DNA of 64,000 nucleotides. Origin: Pseudomonas sp. HOU2. Lineage in GTDB: Bacteria > Pseudomonadota > Gammaproteobacteria > Pseudomonadales > Pseudomonadaceae. The position numbers were made by a program, and so were the translations under genes. The notes under the pieces were generated by a model. That model had not been told where the DNA came from, did no database searches, and worked only from the letters and a program-made list of their open reading frames with translations. The stretch is from positions 1,488,001 to 1,552,000 of the forward strand of contig NZ_CP160398.1 in assembly GCF_040729435.1 (NCBI RefSeq), written 5' to 3'. Positions 8,953 to 16,701 of the stretch are shown in pieces (position 1 is the stretch's first letter; each line of letters begins with the position of its first letter).

Positions 8953-10143
8953 ATGACCACACAAATCCCCGAACCAGATCTCAACTACCTGCAGAAAGTC
9001 CTGCTGGAAATGCTCGCCATTCCCAGCCCTACCGGGTTCACCGACACCATCGTGCGTTACGTCGCCGAGCGTCTGGAAGAACTTGGCATCCCTTTCGAAA
9101 TGACCCGGCGCGGCACCATTCGCGCCACGCTCAAGGGCAAGAAAAACAGCCCTGACCGCGCTGTCTCCGCGCACCTGGATACCATCGGCGCCGCCGTGCG
9201 TGCAGTGAAAGACAACGGCCGACTGACCCTGGCGCCGGTCGGTTGCTGGTCGAGCCGTTTTGCCGAAGGCAGCCGGGTCAGCCTGTTCACCGACAATGGC
9301 GTGATTCGCGGCAGCGTGTTGCCACTGATGGCCTCCGGGCACGCGTTCAACACGGCGGTGGACGAGATGCCGATCAGTTGGGATCACGTCGAACTGCGTC
9401 TGGATGCCTACTGCGCAACCAAGGCCGACTGCGACTCGCTGGGCATCAGCGTCGGTGACGTGGTGGCGTTCGACCCGCTGCCGGAATTCACCGAGAGCGG
9501 CCACATCAGTGCCCGTCACCTCGATGACAAGGCTGGCGTCGCCGCGCTGCTGGCCTCGCTCAAAGCCATCGTCGACAGCGGTCAGGAGTTGATGATCGAC
9601 TGTCACCCGCTGTTCACCATCACCGAAGAAACCGGCAGCGGCGCGGCGGCAGCCTTGCCGTGGGATGTCAGCGAATTCGTCGGCATCGACATCGCGCCGG
9701 TCGCGCCCGGCCAGCATTCCAGCGAACACGCGGTGAGCGTGGCGATGCAGGATTCCGGTGGCCCTTACGACTATCACCTGTCGCGGCATTTGCTGCGTCT
9801 GGCCAGTGAAAACGAACTGCCGGTAAGGCGCGACCTGTTCCGCTATTACTTCAGCGACGCGCACTCGGCGGTGACCGCCGGACATGACATCCGCACGGCG
9901 CTGCTGGCCTTCGGCTGTGATGCGACGCATGGTTATGAGCGTACGCACATCGACAGTCTGGCGGCGCTCAGTCGCTTGCTCGGGGCGTATATTCTGAGTC
10001 CGCCGGTGTTCGCCAGCGATGCGGCGCCGGCCAATGCTTCGCTGGATCGCTTCAGTCATCAGATCGAGCATGACACGCAGATGGAAAGCGATACCCGGGT
10101 GCCGTCGGTGGACAGTCTTGTGGGGCAGCGTTCCGACAGTTGA
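8953..10143 (+). CDS. osmoprotectant NAGGN system M42-family peptidase
   Basis: Zinc-dependent aminopeptidase-fold protein of family M42 that always-on context links to NAGGN metabolism; its exact role (turnover of the dipeptide or related compounds) is not established from sequence. The 396-aa protein keeps the metal-binding pattern: SAHLDTIG, then HLDDKAGVAALL, then the catalytic ITEETGSGAA, and a late DAHSAV. I start it at the ATG at 8953, where AGGAG at 8943-8947 is well placed; an upstream in-frame ATG at 8926 has no such site. It is the third gene of the osmolyte cluster, separated from ngg by a REP pair. Confidence 0.88.
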   Translation: MTTQIPEPDLNYLQKVLLEMLAIPSPTGFTDTIVRYVAERLEELGIPFEMTRRGTIRATLKGKKNSPDRAVSAHLDTIGAAVRAVKDNGRLTLAPVGCWSSRFAEGSRVSLFTDNGVIRGSVLPLMASGHAFNTAVDEMPISWDHVELRLDAYCATKADCDSLGISVGDVVAFDPLPEFTESGHISARHLDDKAGVAALLASLKAIVDSGQELMIDCHPLFTITEETGSGAAAALPWDVSEFVGIDIAPVAPGQHSSEHAVSVAMQDSGGPYDYHLSRHLLRLASENELPVRRDLFRYYFSDAHSAVTAGHDIRTALLAFGCDATHGYERTHIDSLAALSRLLGAYILSPPVFASDAAPANASLDRFSHQIEHDTQMESDTRVPSVDSLVGQRSDS

Positions 10144-10168
10144 TCCGGGGTTCTGTGGTGGCTGGCCT

Positions 10169-10270
10169 GGCCCCATCGCTGGCAAGCCAGTTCCCACAGT
10201 TTTCGGGGTGGATCACTTGTCTGTGTACACCATCAAACCCTGTGGGAGCTGGCTTGTCAGCGATGAGGCC
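10169..10270. repeat. REP pair, family B
   Basis: Inverted family B units after the M42 peptidase gene. The right unit has one change (CTTGTCAGC in place of CTTGCCAGC). Confidence 0.88.
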
Positions 10271-10345
10271 GATACAGCCCACACAAAACTGGCAGCCAAC
10301 CACCAATCGCCGTAGCATCCCGCCATTGATATAGCCGAGGTGCCC

Positions 10346-10573
10346 ATGCTGATTCCCTACGACGCTCTTGAAGTCGATACCCTCACCCGCCTGATCGAGG
10401 ATTTCGTCACCCGCGACGGCACTGACAACGGTGACGACACGCCGCTGGAGACCCGCGTGTTGCGCGTGCGCCAGGCGCTGACCAAAGGTCAGGCACTGAT
10501 CGTGTTCGATCCGGAAAGCGAGCAATGCCAGTTGATGCTCAAACACGATGTGCCCAAGCATCTGTTCGACTGA
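10346..10573 (+). CDS. YheU family protein (UPF0270)
   Basis: Small 75-aa protein of the YheU/UPF0270 family, starting MLIPYDALEVDTLTRLIEDF, which is the family signature. Function unknown. The ATG at 10346 has GAGG five bases upstream; a GTG six bases earlier overlaps that ribosome-binding site and is less likely. The acidic N-terminal half and the LIVFDPESEQC strand are typical. It ends four bases before the convergent csrA-family gene, and no terminator hairpin is obvious between them. Confidence 0.85.
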   Translation: MLIPYDALEVDTLTRLIEDFVTRDGTDNGDDTPLETRVLRVRQALTKGQALIVFDPESEQCQLMLKHDVPKHLFD

Positions 10574-10577
10574 AACC

Positions 10578-10763
10578 TCAGCGAACCTTTTCAGTGATCT
10601 GTTTGCGCTGGATCCGCTCGTAGACTTCAGAGCGATGCACATTGACCTTCTGCGGCGCCTCGACACCAAAGCGCACACTGGAACCGTTGACTGACAACAC
10701 GCGCACGGATATGTCGTCACCGATGGAAATCAACTCGCCCACAACACGGCTGAGTACAAGCAT
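10578..10763 (-). CDS. csrA: CsrA/RsmA-family post-transcriptional regulator (paralogue)
   Basis: RNA-binding translational regulator of 61 aa. CsrA dimers bind GGA motifs in 5' leaders and are titrated by the RsmX/Y/Z sRNAs. The first strand [10 protein letters not shown] keeps Leu4 and Arg6, and [10 protein letters not shown] keeps the RNA-contacting Arg. The middle VRFGVEAP differs from the VRIGVNAP of the main pseudomonad RsmA and is closer to the minor RsmI/CsrA4-type paralogues, so I would not call it the principal RsmA. It is monocistronic, facing yheU. The start at 10763 is the only plausible one. Confidence 0.88.
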   Translation of the reverse strand: MLVLSRVVGELISIGDDISVRVLSVNGSSVRFGVEAPQKVNVHRSEVYERIQRKQITEKVR

Positions 10764-10909
10764 GGAGTTCGTCCTTCAGGGTTAGCCAGCCCTGAAGATG
10801 CGCGGTGGGCACGCGCTCTACAATGGGTCGCGCGCAATTCAGTCTTGCCCTACATCCTGAGTCGCTGCGCCCTTCAGACGTTTCCTGCAAATGGCTAAAC
10901 AGTCTCGCC

Positions 10910-11242
10910 TCAAGCGGCAGTAAATCGCGGTCCGAACAGGATCACGCTGGCGCCGATCACGCACAGCGCCACGCCGATCCAGTCCGAACCCAGCGGGCGC
11001 ACCCGCTCGACCACCGCCAGCCAGCCGATCGACGCGACGATGTAGATCCCGCCATACGCGGCATAGGCGCGCCCGGCGTAAGCCGCTTCCACGCGAGTCA
11101 GCAACAGGGCGAACAGGGTCAGGCTGAGCAGCGCCGGGATCACCCACAAGGCACTTTTGCCCTGACGCAGCCACATGAAAAAGGCGAAACAGCCGGCGAT
11201 TTCAAACAGCGCCGCGAGGAAAAACCACAGGTAATTGAGCAT
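10910..11242 (-). CDS. YnfA/UPF0060 family inner-membrane protein
   Basis: A 110-aa protein made of four hydrophobic helices (roughly residues 4-25, 32-50, 61-78 and 87-105), starting [20 protein letters not shown]. This is the YnfA/UPF0060 family, related in fold to small multidrug-resistance transporters. The acidic residue in LFEIAG of helix 1 is conserved in the family. The substrate is unknown. It stands alone between csrA and an SDR gene. Confidence 0.85.
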   Translation of the reverse strand: MLNYLWFFLAALFEIAGCFAFFMWLRQGKSALWVIPALLSLTLFALLLTRVEAAYAGRAYAAYGGIYIVASIGWLAVVERVRPLGSDWIGVALCVIGASVILFGPRFTAA

Positions 11243-11305
11243 TGATGTGTCTCGACAGGGTGACCATTGCGGCCACCCTAACGACGCGACACCCTTCGGG
11301 CAAGT

Positions 11306-12121
11306 TCAGCCGTTGGTTTGTCTGGCCTTGGCGCGCATTTTATCGGCCATGCTGGTCATTTCGTTGTAGATCAGTTGCGGGTTCTTCTGTTTGATCGCCC
11401 AGGCCATGCGCCCCTGCTCGTGCGGCAGGATCATGAACTCGCCGGCGGCCACTTGCTGGTAGATATAGTCAGCGATGTCGGCAGCCGTGATCGGCGAACT
11501 TTCCAGCAACTTGCCGACCTGGGCTTTCATGGCCGGCGTCGGGCCACGGAACGAGTCGAGCAAGTTGGTCTGGAAGAACGACGGGCAGACCACATGTACG
11601 CTGACTTCCTGCTGCGCCAGTTCAATCAGCAAACTTTCCGAAAGCGCCACTACACCGGCCTTGGCCACGTTGTAGTTGCTCATCGCCGGGCCTTGCATCA
11701 GTGCAGCCATCGAAGCGATGTTGATGATCTTGCCTTTGCTCTGTTCGAGCAGCGGCAGGAACGCCTTGCAGCCCTTGACCACCCCCATCAGGTTGATCGC
11801 GATCTGCCAGTCCCAATCCTCCAGCGACAGTTCGCTGAAGAATCCGCCGGACGCCACACCGGCGTTATTGACGATGACATCAATGCCGCCGAGCTTCACC
11901 TCGCAAGCCTGGGCAAACGCGGTGAGCTGGCTGTAATCACGCACATCGCAACGTTGGGTGAAACCGTCACCACCGGCCTCGCGCACCAACTTCAGGGTTT
12001 CCTGCAGGCCAGATTCGCTGACGTCGGACAAGGCCAGTTGCCAGCCTTCACGTGCCCAGCGCAGCGCGATTTCGCGACCTAGACCTGAGCCCGCACCGGT
12101 GATCATCATGCGATTTTGCAT
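11306..12121 (-). CDS. SDR family oxidoreductase
   Basis: Classical short-chain dehydrogenase of 271 aa. It has the cofactor motif TGAGSGLG near residues 8-15, NNAGVASG, and a catalytic Ser (NIASMAAL) followed by YNVAK with the Tyr/Lys pair. The C-terminal 40 residues are basic and extended. The Asp in LSDVS after strand 2 suggests an NAD preference, but the substrate cannot be read. I take the ATG at 12121 (MQNRMMITGAG), because the longer frame adds a non-homologous Arg-rich leader. It is monocistronic. Confidence 0.88.
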   Translation of the reverse strand: MQNRMMITGAGSGLGREIALRWAREGWQLALSDVSESGLQETLKLVREAGGDGFTQRCDVRDYSQLTAFAQACEVKLGGIDVIVNNAGVASGGFFSELSLEDWDWQIAINLMGVVKGCKAFLPLLEQSKGKIINIASMAALMQGPAMSNYNVAKAGVVALSESLLIELAQQEVSVHVVCPSFFQTNLLDSFRGPTPAMKAQVGKLLESSPITAADIADYIYQQVAAGEFMILPHEQGRMAWAIKQKNPQLIYNEMTSMADKMRAKARQTNG

Positions 12122-12210
12122 AGCAGACAGCCTTGTTGTTCTGTAGGAGTTGCGCGAAGTGTAGCGAAGGTTGTGCGTGCGCCCACTCTCCATCAAGTTG
12201 CTGAATGGAG

Positions 12211-12286
12211 GATCAAAAGATCGCAGCCTTCGGCAGCTCCTACACCGATTCCTGTAGGAGCTGCCGAAGGCTGCGATCTTTTGATC
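12211..12286. repeat. REP pair, family C (TGTAGGAGCTGCCGAAGGCTGCGATCTTTTGAT)
   Basis: Two long inverted arms separated by a short loop, in the 327-bp gap between the SDR gene and the DUF3309 gene. I see no gene in the gap. Other family C copies: 24360, 34564, 51277 and 62236. Confidence 0.9.
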
Positions 12287-12448
12287 TTGCGCTTAAAGGA
12301 AATAAGCCTGCGGACCAAATACATTAAAAAAACATTGAATTTTCTTTCACGCGCACCGGTCGGAATTGGTAAGCCGTCTGGAATTAGTTAGCCTCCAGTC
12401 GCCCTTGAACACCAAGACTTCTCGAATACTTTCAACAAGGAAATCGAC

Positions 12449-12601
12449 ATGGGCACAATTCTTATCATTATCCTGATCCTGTTGCTGATCGGTGGTCTGC
12501 CGGTCTTCCCGCACTCCAGAAGTTGGGGTTACGGTCCTTCGGGCATTATCGGCGTGGTGTTGGTGGTGCTGTTGGTCTTGCTGTTACTTGGCAGGATATA
12601 A
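12449..12601 (+). CDS. DUF3309 small membrane protein
   Basis: A 50-aa, almost entirely hydrophobic protein: MGTILIIILILLLIGGLPVF, then HSRSWGYGPSG, then a second Leu/Val-rich helix ending LLLLGRI. This two-helix pattern with a central SWGYGPSG turn is the DUF3309 family. Function unknown; similar genes in Gram-negative bacteria are often stress associated, but nothing here proves it. An AAGGA ribosome-binding site lies about 8 bases upstream of the ATG. A strong bidirectional terminator follows. It is too short for usual ORF cut-offs and easily missed. Confidence 0.85.
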   Translation: MGTILIIILILLLIGGLPVFPHSRSWGYGPSGIIGVVLVVLLVLLLLGRI

Positions 12602-12610
12602 AACCCCAAG

Positions 12611-12646
12611 ACAAAAAAAAGAGGCCCTCAGGGGCCTCTTTTTTTA
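12611..12646. terminator. bidirectional intrinsic terminator
   Basis: GAGGCCC / GGGGCCTC hairpin with A-tract on the left and T-tract on the right, between the convergent DUF3309 and LTA-synthase-like genes; it can serve both. Confidence 0.9.
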
Positions 12647-12659
12647 TGCAGCGGTTTTA

Positions 12660-14753
12660 TCAGTCCGGCTTGCCGTTGATCACACCGGCGGTGTTGTCCA
12701 TCAGGCTCTTGGTTGCCGTTTGCAGGAACGCTTCAAGCTTGAGTTTCAGTTCGGCGGTACGCGGTGCGTCCGGAATGATCTCGGCAGAAGGGTTCGCGCC
12801 CAGTTGGTACTGGTAGATCTTCGGCGCCATTTCCTTCTCTTTCGGCAGCACCAGGATCTGATCGGCAGTGACGATGGCAGTGGTCTGCTCGCTGCCCGAC
12901 GGCTTGATCACACCGAAACCGGTATCGCCTTCCGGCAGGTTCAGCAGGTCACGGCCCCAGCACTGGTGACGCACTTCGCCGCCCAGACGACCCATGATGG
13001 TCGGCACGATGTCGATCTGCGTACCCACGGTGTGGTCACGGGTACCGAACTTCTCCTGAATGCCCGGGGCGATCATCAGCATCGGCACGTTGAAGCGGCC
13101 CAGGTCCATTTCGGTGATCTGGCGCTCGTTGCCGAAACCGTGGTCACCGACGATCACGAACAGGGTTTCCTTGAAGTACGGCTCTTTGCGCGCCTTCTCG
13201 AAGAACTGACCCAGTGCCCAGTCGGCGTAACGCATGGCGGTCAGGTGTTCGTTGAGGCTGCCGCGATCAGTCACGCGCTCCACCGGCAATGGTGTCGGCA
13301 ACGCATACGGCGTGTGGTTGGACAGGGTCTGCAGCAGCGCATAGAACGGCTTGCCGTTTTCCCGCGCCTTCAATTCCACCAGACCACGGTCGAACATGTC
13401 CTGGTCGGACACGCCCCAGGTCGGATCGGAGAACACCGGGTTGACGAAGTCGTTACGACCCACGAAGTTGGTCATGCCCTGGTTGCTGAAGAAGCCCGAC
13501 TGGTTGTCCCAGGCGAAGTCGCCATTGTAGACATACACGTCATCATACTTGCGCGCGCTGAGCAGCTGCGGCAGGCCGGAGAGCTTGTGGCTGCCTTCCG
13601 GGGTCTGCATCAGGTATTCGAAACCCGGCAGGTTCGGGAAGCACGCCATGGTCGCAAACATGCCCTGGTGGGTGTGGGTGCCGTTGGAGAAGAAGCGGTC
13701 GAACAGCAGGCCTTCCTTCGACAGTTTGTCGAGGTAAGGCGTGATGTTGCCCGGTGCGCCCAGGGCGCCGACCGAGTGACCGGCCATGCTTTCCATCAGG
13801 ATCACGACCACGTTCTTGATCGGCAGGGTCTTGTCGGCCGGTGGCGTGTAGTCACGACGCACGGCAGCGATGTCGGCATCGACCAGTTTGTCGTCCGGCA
13901 TCACCAGCATCTCGCGCACCACTTTCTGCGCCTGTTCCTGCGGCAGGGTGGCTTTCCAGATGTTGTTGCGATCCTCGCCCATGCGGTCTTTGGCAGCGGC
14001 GATCAGCGACAGCGTGCCGTTGAGGCCGAGCTGGTTGGCGAAGTTCGATTCGGTGGTGTACACGTCACCCCAGCGCAGCGGCGGGCCCTGGCGCAGGGTG
14101 CCACGAGCGGCCACGACGCAGATCAGCAGGCAGACCACGAACACCGCCAGGCGGGTGTACCACGGCGCCACCTGACGGGTGCCGACGTTGCCGCCGCTGA
14201 ACGGGCCACGTGGCCGGGTCGCGCGGTCGGCGCCCTTGAACGCCAGGGTCAGGATCACGGTGCCGATGACCCACGCCAGCAGGTAGCGCACCACCGGGAA
14301 ACCGTACCAGAGCATGCTCATCACGGTTTTCGGGTCTTCTTTTACGTACTGGAACACCAGGCCATTGAGGCGCTGGTGGAACTCACGGTAGAAGTCCATT
14401 TCCATCAGACCGAGGAACAGCGCGATGCTGGACGCCACGGTCAGCCACAGACGGAAGAAGCCCCGCGCAGCCATCGCCCGCGCACTGAACAGTGCCAGCA
14501 GCAGCGGAACGCAGACGTAGACCACCAGGCGCAGGTCGAAACGCAGGCCGTTGGCGAAGGCTTCGAGGAAGGTCGAAGCCGGGGTATCGAGGATCATCTC
14601 GCGGTTGTAGACCAGCAGCGCGAGGCGCAGCACGGAAAACATCACCATCATGACCAGGGCACACAACAGTGTGTAGGCCAGATGCGATTTGACGGTCGGT
14701 TGCAGCAGGCGAGTGGAAGATCGCTGCTGATTCAGGGCGTCCGGGTTTGCCAT
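12660..14753 (-). CDS. LTA synthase family (sulfatase-fold) membrane phosphotransferase
   Basis: A 697-aa inner-membrane enzyme of the lipoteichoic-acid-synthase / phosphoglycerol-transferase family. The N-terminal ~230 residues hold about five transmembrane helices. The periplasmic sulfatase-fold domain shows VVILMESMAG (metal Glu), NGTHTHQGMFAT (nucleophilic Thr region) and IVGDHGFG. Gram-negative members transfer phosphoglycerol or phosphoethanolamine head groups to periplasmic glycans or lipids; which one is used here cannot be read. It is monocistronic, with the terminator at 12611-12646 behind it. The start is at 14753 (MANPDALNQQ). Confidence 0.87.
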   Translation of the reverse strand: MANPDALNQQRSSTRLLQPTVKSHLAYTLLCALVMMVMFSVLRLALLVYNREMILDTPASTFLEAFANGLRFDLRLVVYVCVPLLLALFSARAMAARGFFRLWLTVASSIALFLGLMEMDFYREFHQRLNGLVFQYVKEDPKTVMSMLWYGFPVVRYLLAWVIGTVILTLAFKGADRATRPRGPFSGGNVGTRQVAPWYTRLAVFVVCLLICVVAARGTLRQGPPLRWGDVYTTESNFANQLGLNGTLSLIAAAKDRMGEDRNNIWKATLPQEQAQKVVREMLVMPDDKLVDADIAAVRRDYTPPADKTLPIKNVVVILMESMAGHSVGALGAPGNITPYLDKLSKEGLLFDRFFSNGTHTHQGMFATMACFPNLPGFEYLMQTPEGSHKLSGLPQLLSARKYDDVYVYNGDFAWDNQSGFFSNQGMTNFVGRNDFVNPVFSDPTWGVSDQDMFDRGLVELKARENGKPFYALLQTLSNHTPYALPTPLPVERVTDRGSLNEHLTAMRYADWALGQFFEKARKEPYFKETLFVIVGDHGFGNERQITEMDLGRFNVPMLMIAPGIQEKFGTRDHTVGTQIDIVPTIMGRLGGEVRHQCWGRDLLNLPEGDTGFGVIKPSGSEQTTAIVTADQILVLPKEKEMAPKIYQYQLGANPSAEIIPDAPRTAELKLKLEAFLQTATKSLMDNTAGVINGKPD

Positions 14754-15015
14754 GTCGTTTTAGGACCCATTGGAAGTTGAAGTTGCAAAATACAGCGGCG
14801 CCATGCCCTCTATTGGCCATTCCAGGCCCCGGGGCGTGCGCGGTGCGCAAATGTTGCACGATCAACGGCAGCATTGCCATTGATTACTGCCGCCCTGCCC
14901 GACTCTTTCATGCAAGCATTCGGATACGGACAAGCGGGGCTGCGCGGGCGAATTGTCTGGAACACTTTGTGAAAATTTCGTCCAACGCATATCTGGAAAC
15001 ACAATATAACGACAA
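14754..15015. other. intergenic region without a recognisable gene
   Basis: About 260 bp upstream of the LTA-synthase-like gene. It must contain that gene's promoter on the minus strand, but I could not single out convincing -35/-10 elements. No REP and no coding frame worth reporting. Confidence 0.5.
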
Positions 15016-15048
15016 AACAAAAACGCCCCGAATCGGTCGGGGCGTTTT
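15016..15048 (-). terminator. intrinsic terminator of the START-domain gene
   Basis: Perfect 12-bp stem (AAAACGCCCCGA / TCGGGGCGTTTT, 15020-15048) 17 bases after the START gene's stop, with T-rich sequence after it on the minus strand. Confidence 0.9.
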
Positions 15049-15064
15049 GCTGTGAGCGCGAAGA

Positions 15065-15670
15065 TTACTTCTCAGCGCGTTCTTTCAGGGCTTTAAGGGT
15101 GTTGAAGGGAGCATCGACCACGAACTTGTTGGCAATCATGCTTGGCACGCTGCCGCCTGGTTCAGTGTGCACCTGATAGGTCACTTCAACCTGATCACCT
15201 TTGGGCACGAACTTCCAGAAGCCTTTGACCTGAGCGACACGGACAAAGCCTTTCTCTTCGGGAATGTACTTCGGCACGCCTTCGAGGTTGCGGGTCAGGC
15301 TGCCATCGGCACCTTCAACGGTGGTGACGTGCAGCACCGAATCGCGTGGGGTGACTGGCCACGGCGTATTGAACTGGGTGTAGGTCCAGCTCTGATCGCC
15401 TTCGTGTTTGAGCAGTTTCTGGGTTTTGCACTCGTGAATCCAGGCGCAGGCTCCGGACACGTCTTCCTGCAAGGCACGCAGTTTGGCAACGGTGGTCTTC
15501 ATCAAGGCAACACCCTGATAGGACTTGTAATCGGAACCCGGCACTTCGGCCAGCGAGACCTTGATCCCGTCCTGCTCCTTGGCGACTTTCCAGTCCTCAG
15601 CCTGAGCAACCGAAGTAACCAGCACAGCCGTCAAACCACACAACACAGCGATACGATGCAGCGAACCCAT
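15065..15670 (-). CDS. START domain-containing secreted protein
   Basis: A 201-aa protein with a signal peptide (hydrophobic core LCGLTAVLVTSV, cleavage after AQA near residue 24) followed by a START/SRPBCC lipid-binding fold. DWKVAKEQDGIKVSLAEVPG and the C-terminal VTYQVHTEPGGSVPS resemble StAR-related domains. It probably binds a hydrophobic ligand in the periplasm; the ligand is unknown. The ATG at 15670 has AAGGA about 9 bases upstream; the longer open frame upstream is a different context. It is monocistronic with its own terminator. Confidence 0.85.
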   Translation of the reverse strand: MGSLHRIAVLCGLTAVLVTSVAQAEDWKVAKEQDGIKVSLAEVPGSDYKSYQGVALMKTTVAKLRALQEDVSGACAWIHECKTQKLLKHEGDQSWTYTQFNTPWPVTPRDSVLHVTTVEGADGSLTRNLEGVPKYIPEEKGFVRVAQVKGFWKFVPKGDQVEVTYQVHTEPGGSVPSMIANKFVVDAPFNTLKALKERAEK

Positions 15671-15711
15671 AGTCTTATTCCTTATTGTTGAAGTTCCGTT
15701 CGTTTGACACA

Positions 15712-15966
15712 TCACGCCGCCGTCATCTGCTCCCACCAGCCGATCAGTTTGATCGCCTCTTCCGAGCTGCTGCCACAGACTTCGACATCGGCGGCAAATC
15801 CTGAACAGACCGCCGGGCGCTCCGGCTGGCCGAAAATGTTGCACAGGTTTTCGACCGACAGCTGCACGCAACGTTCGCCGGCAGGTTTGCCGTCGGGCAT
15901 GCCCGGAATGGCAGAACTGATGGAAGGGGCAATACAGCAAGCGCCACAGCCTTCACGGCATTTCAT
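15712..15966 (-). CDS. YkgJ family cysteine-cluster protein
   Basis: An 84-aa protein with the CREGCGACC N-terminal cluster and further Cys residues in GERCVQL, LCNIF, AVCSGF and EVCGSS. This is the YkgJ (Fe-S/zinc cluster) family pattern; function unknown. The ATG at 15966 is chosen because AGGA lies about 10 bases upstream, whereas the TTG at 15975 would lie on top of it. It is separated by 41 bases from the START gene on the same strand, so they may be co-transcribed. Confidence 0.82.
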   Translation of the reverse strand: MKCREGCGACCIAPSISSAIPGMPDGKPAGERCVQLSVENLCNIFGQPERPAVCSGFAADVEVCGSSSEEAIKLIGWWEQMTAA

Positions 15967-16131
15967 GACGAGCAAGTCCTCGCGACGGGCAATGTGTTAA
16001 AGAGACACGGACAGAGTAACCGCTAAAACGGTTGTTTCAAATTCCCTGAACCGGGGTTTTTACCGATAACTGAATGTGACTGACCAGTCTCCGACAAAGC
16101 GTCTGGTTCGCGGGTCACGGATCGATTGAAT

Positions 16132-16623
16132 TTATTGCTTGAACTCGAAATCCAGCGCAGCGCCTTCGACTTCGCGGCGCTCTTCGTTGCGCAGCTGCAA
16201 CTGCATTTCGTTGCTGAGCAGGCGGCCGTTGAGCTGGAAACCGCTGTTCTTCTCGCCGAACATCTGCGGCAGGATCGCCTCGTGCTTGGGCAGCGACACG
16301 GTGCCGGCGGGTTTGAGTTGCTGAACCATGTCCTTGGGCAGACTCAGATCGAGCTTGGCCGGCGGCAGTTTGGTTTTCACCACCTCACTGGCCGGTTTTG
16401 ACTTAGAGGCAATCGGGGGCCGCTTCTTCAGCGGAGCAGCTTTCTTCTGCGGGGCTTTTTTATCCTGAGCCTTCTTGTCCGCAACGGCTTTGCTGCTGGC
16501 GGTTTTACTCGCCGGAGCTGACGCCGCAGGCTTTTCCTGAACGGCGGCTGCCATGACACCGGGCGCATCGCCCATCGTCAACACACCAAGCAAAATCCAG
16601 GCAGCAGGCAAAATCGCTTTCAT
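16132..16623 (-). CDS. conserved hypothetical secreted Ala/Lys-rich protein
   Basis: A 163-aa protein with a signal peptide (MKAILPAAWILLGVLTMGDA). A Lys/Ala-rich low-complexity linker at about residues 30-80 (KKAQDKKAPQKKAAPLKKR) follows, then a more ordered tail with LPKDMVQQLKP and EIM-like segments ending FEFKQ. Pseudomonad homologues are sometimes labelled translation initiation factor 2, but there is no GTPase domain; that label is only a low-complexity match. Function unknown. It is transcribed 78 bases downstream of the MocR gene, on the same strand. Confidence 0.7.
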   Translation of the reverse strand: MKAILPAAWILLGVLTMGDAPGVMAAAVQEKPAASAPASKTASSKAVADKKAQDKKAPQKKAAPLKKRPPIASKSKPASEVVKTKLPPAKLDLSLPKDMVQQLKPAGTVSLPKHEAILPQMFGEKNSGFQLNGRLLSNEMQLQLRNEERREVEGAALDFEFKQ

Positions 16624-16701
16624 GAGCCCCACAACACTAACGGCAGAGGGCCATATGCTCGCTTGTTGAGCGTCACAAGACAAGCGTGACGCACCACTCG
16701 T

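Noticed and set aside
10578..10763. Calling this CsrA protein the principal RsmA
   Set aside because: The core residues differ from the main RsmA and are closer to minor paralogues, so I only assign the family.
16132..16623. Translation initiation factor 2
   Set aside because: The label comes from Lys/Ala-rich composition; there is a signal peptide and no G domain.
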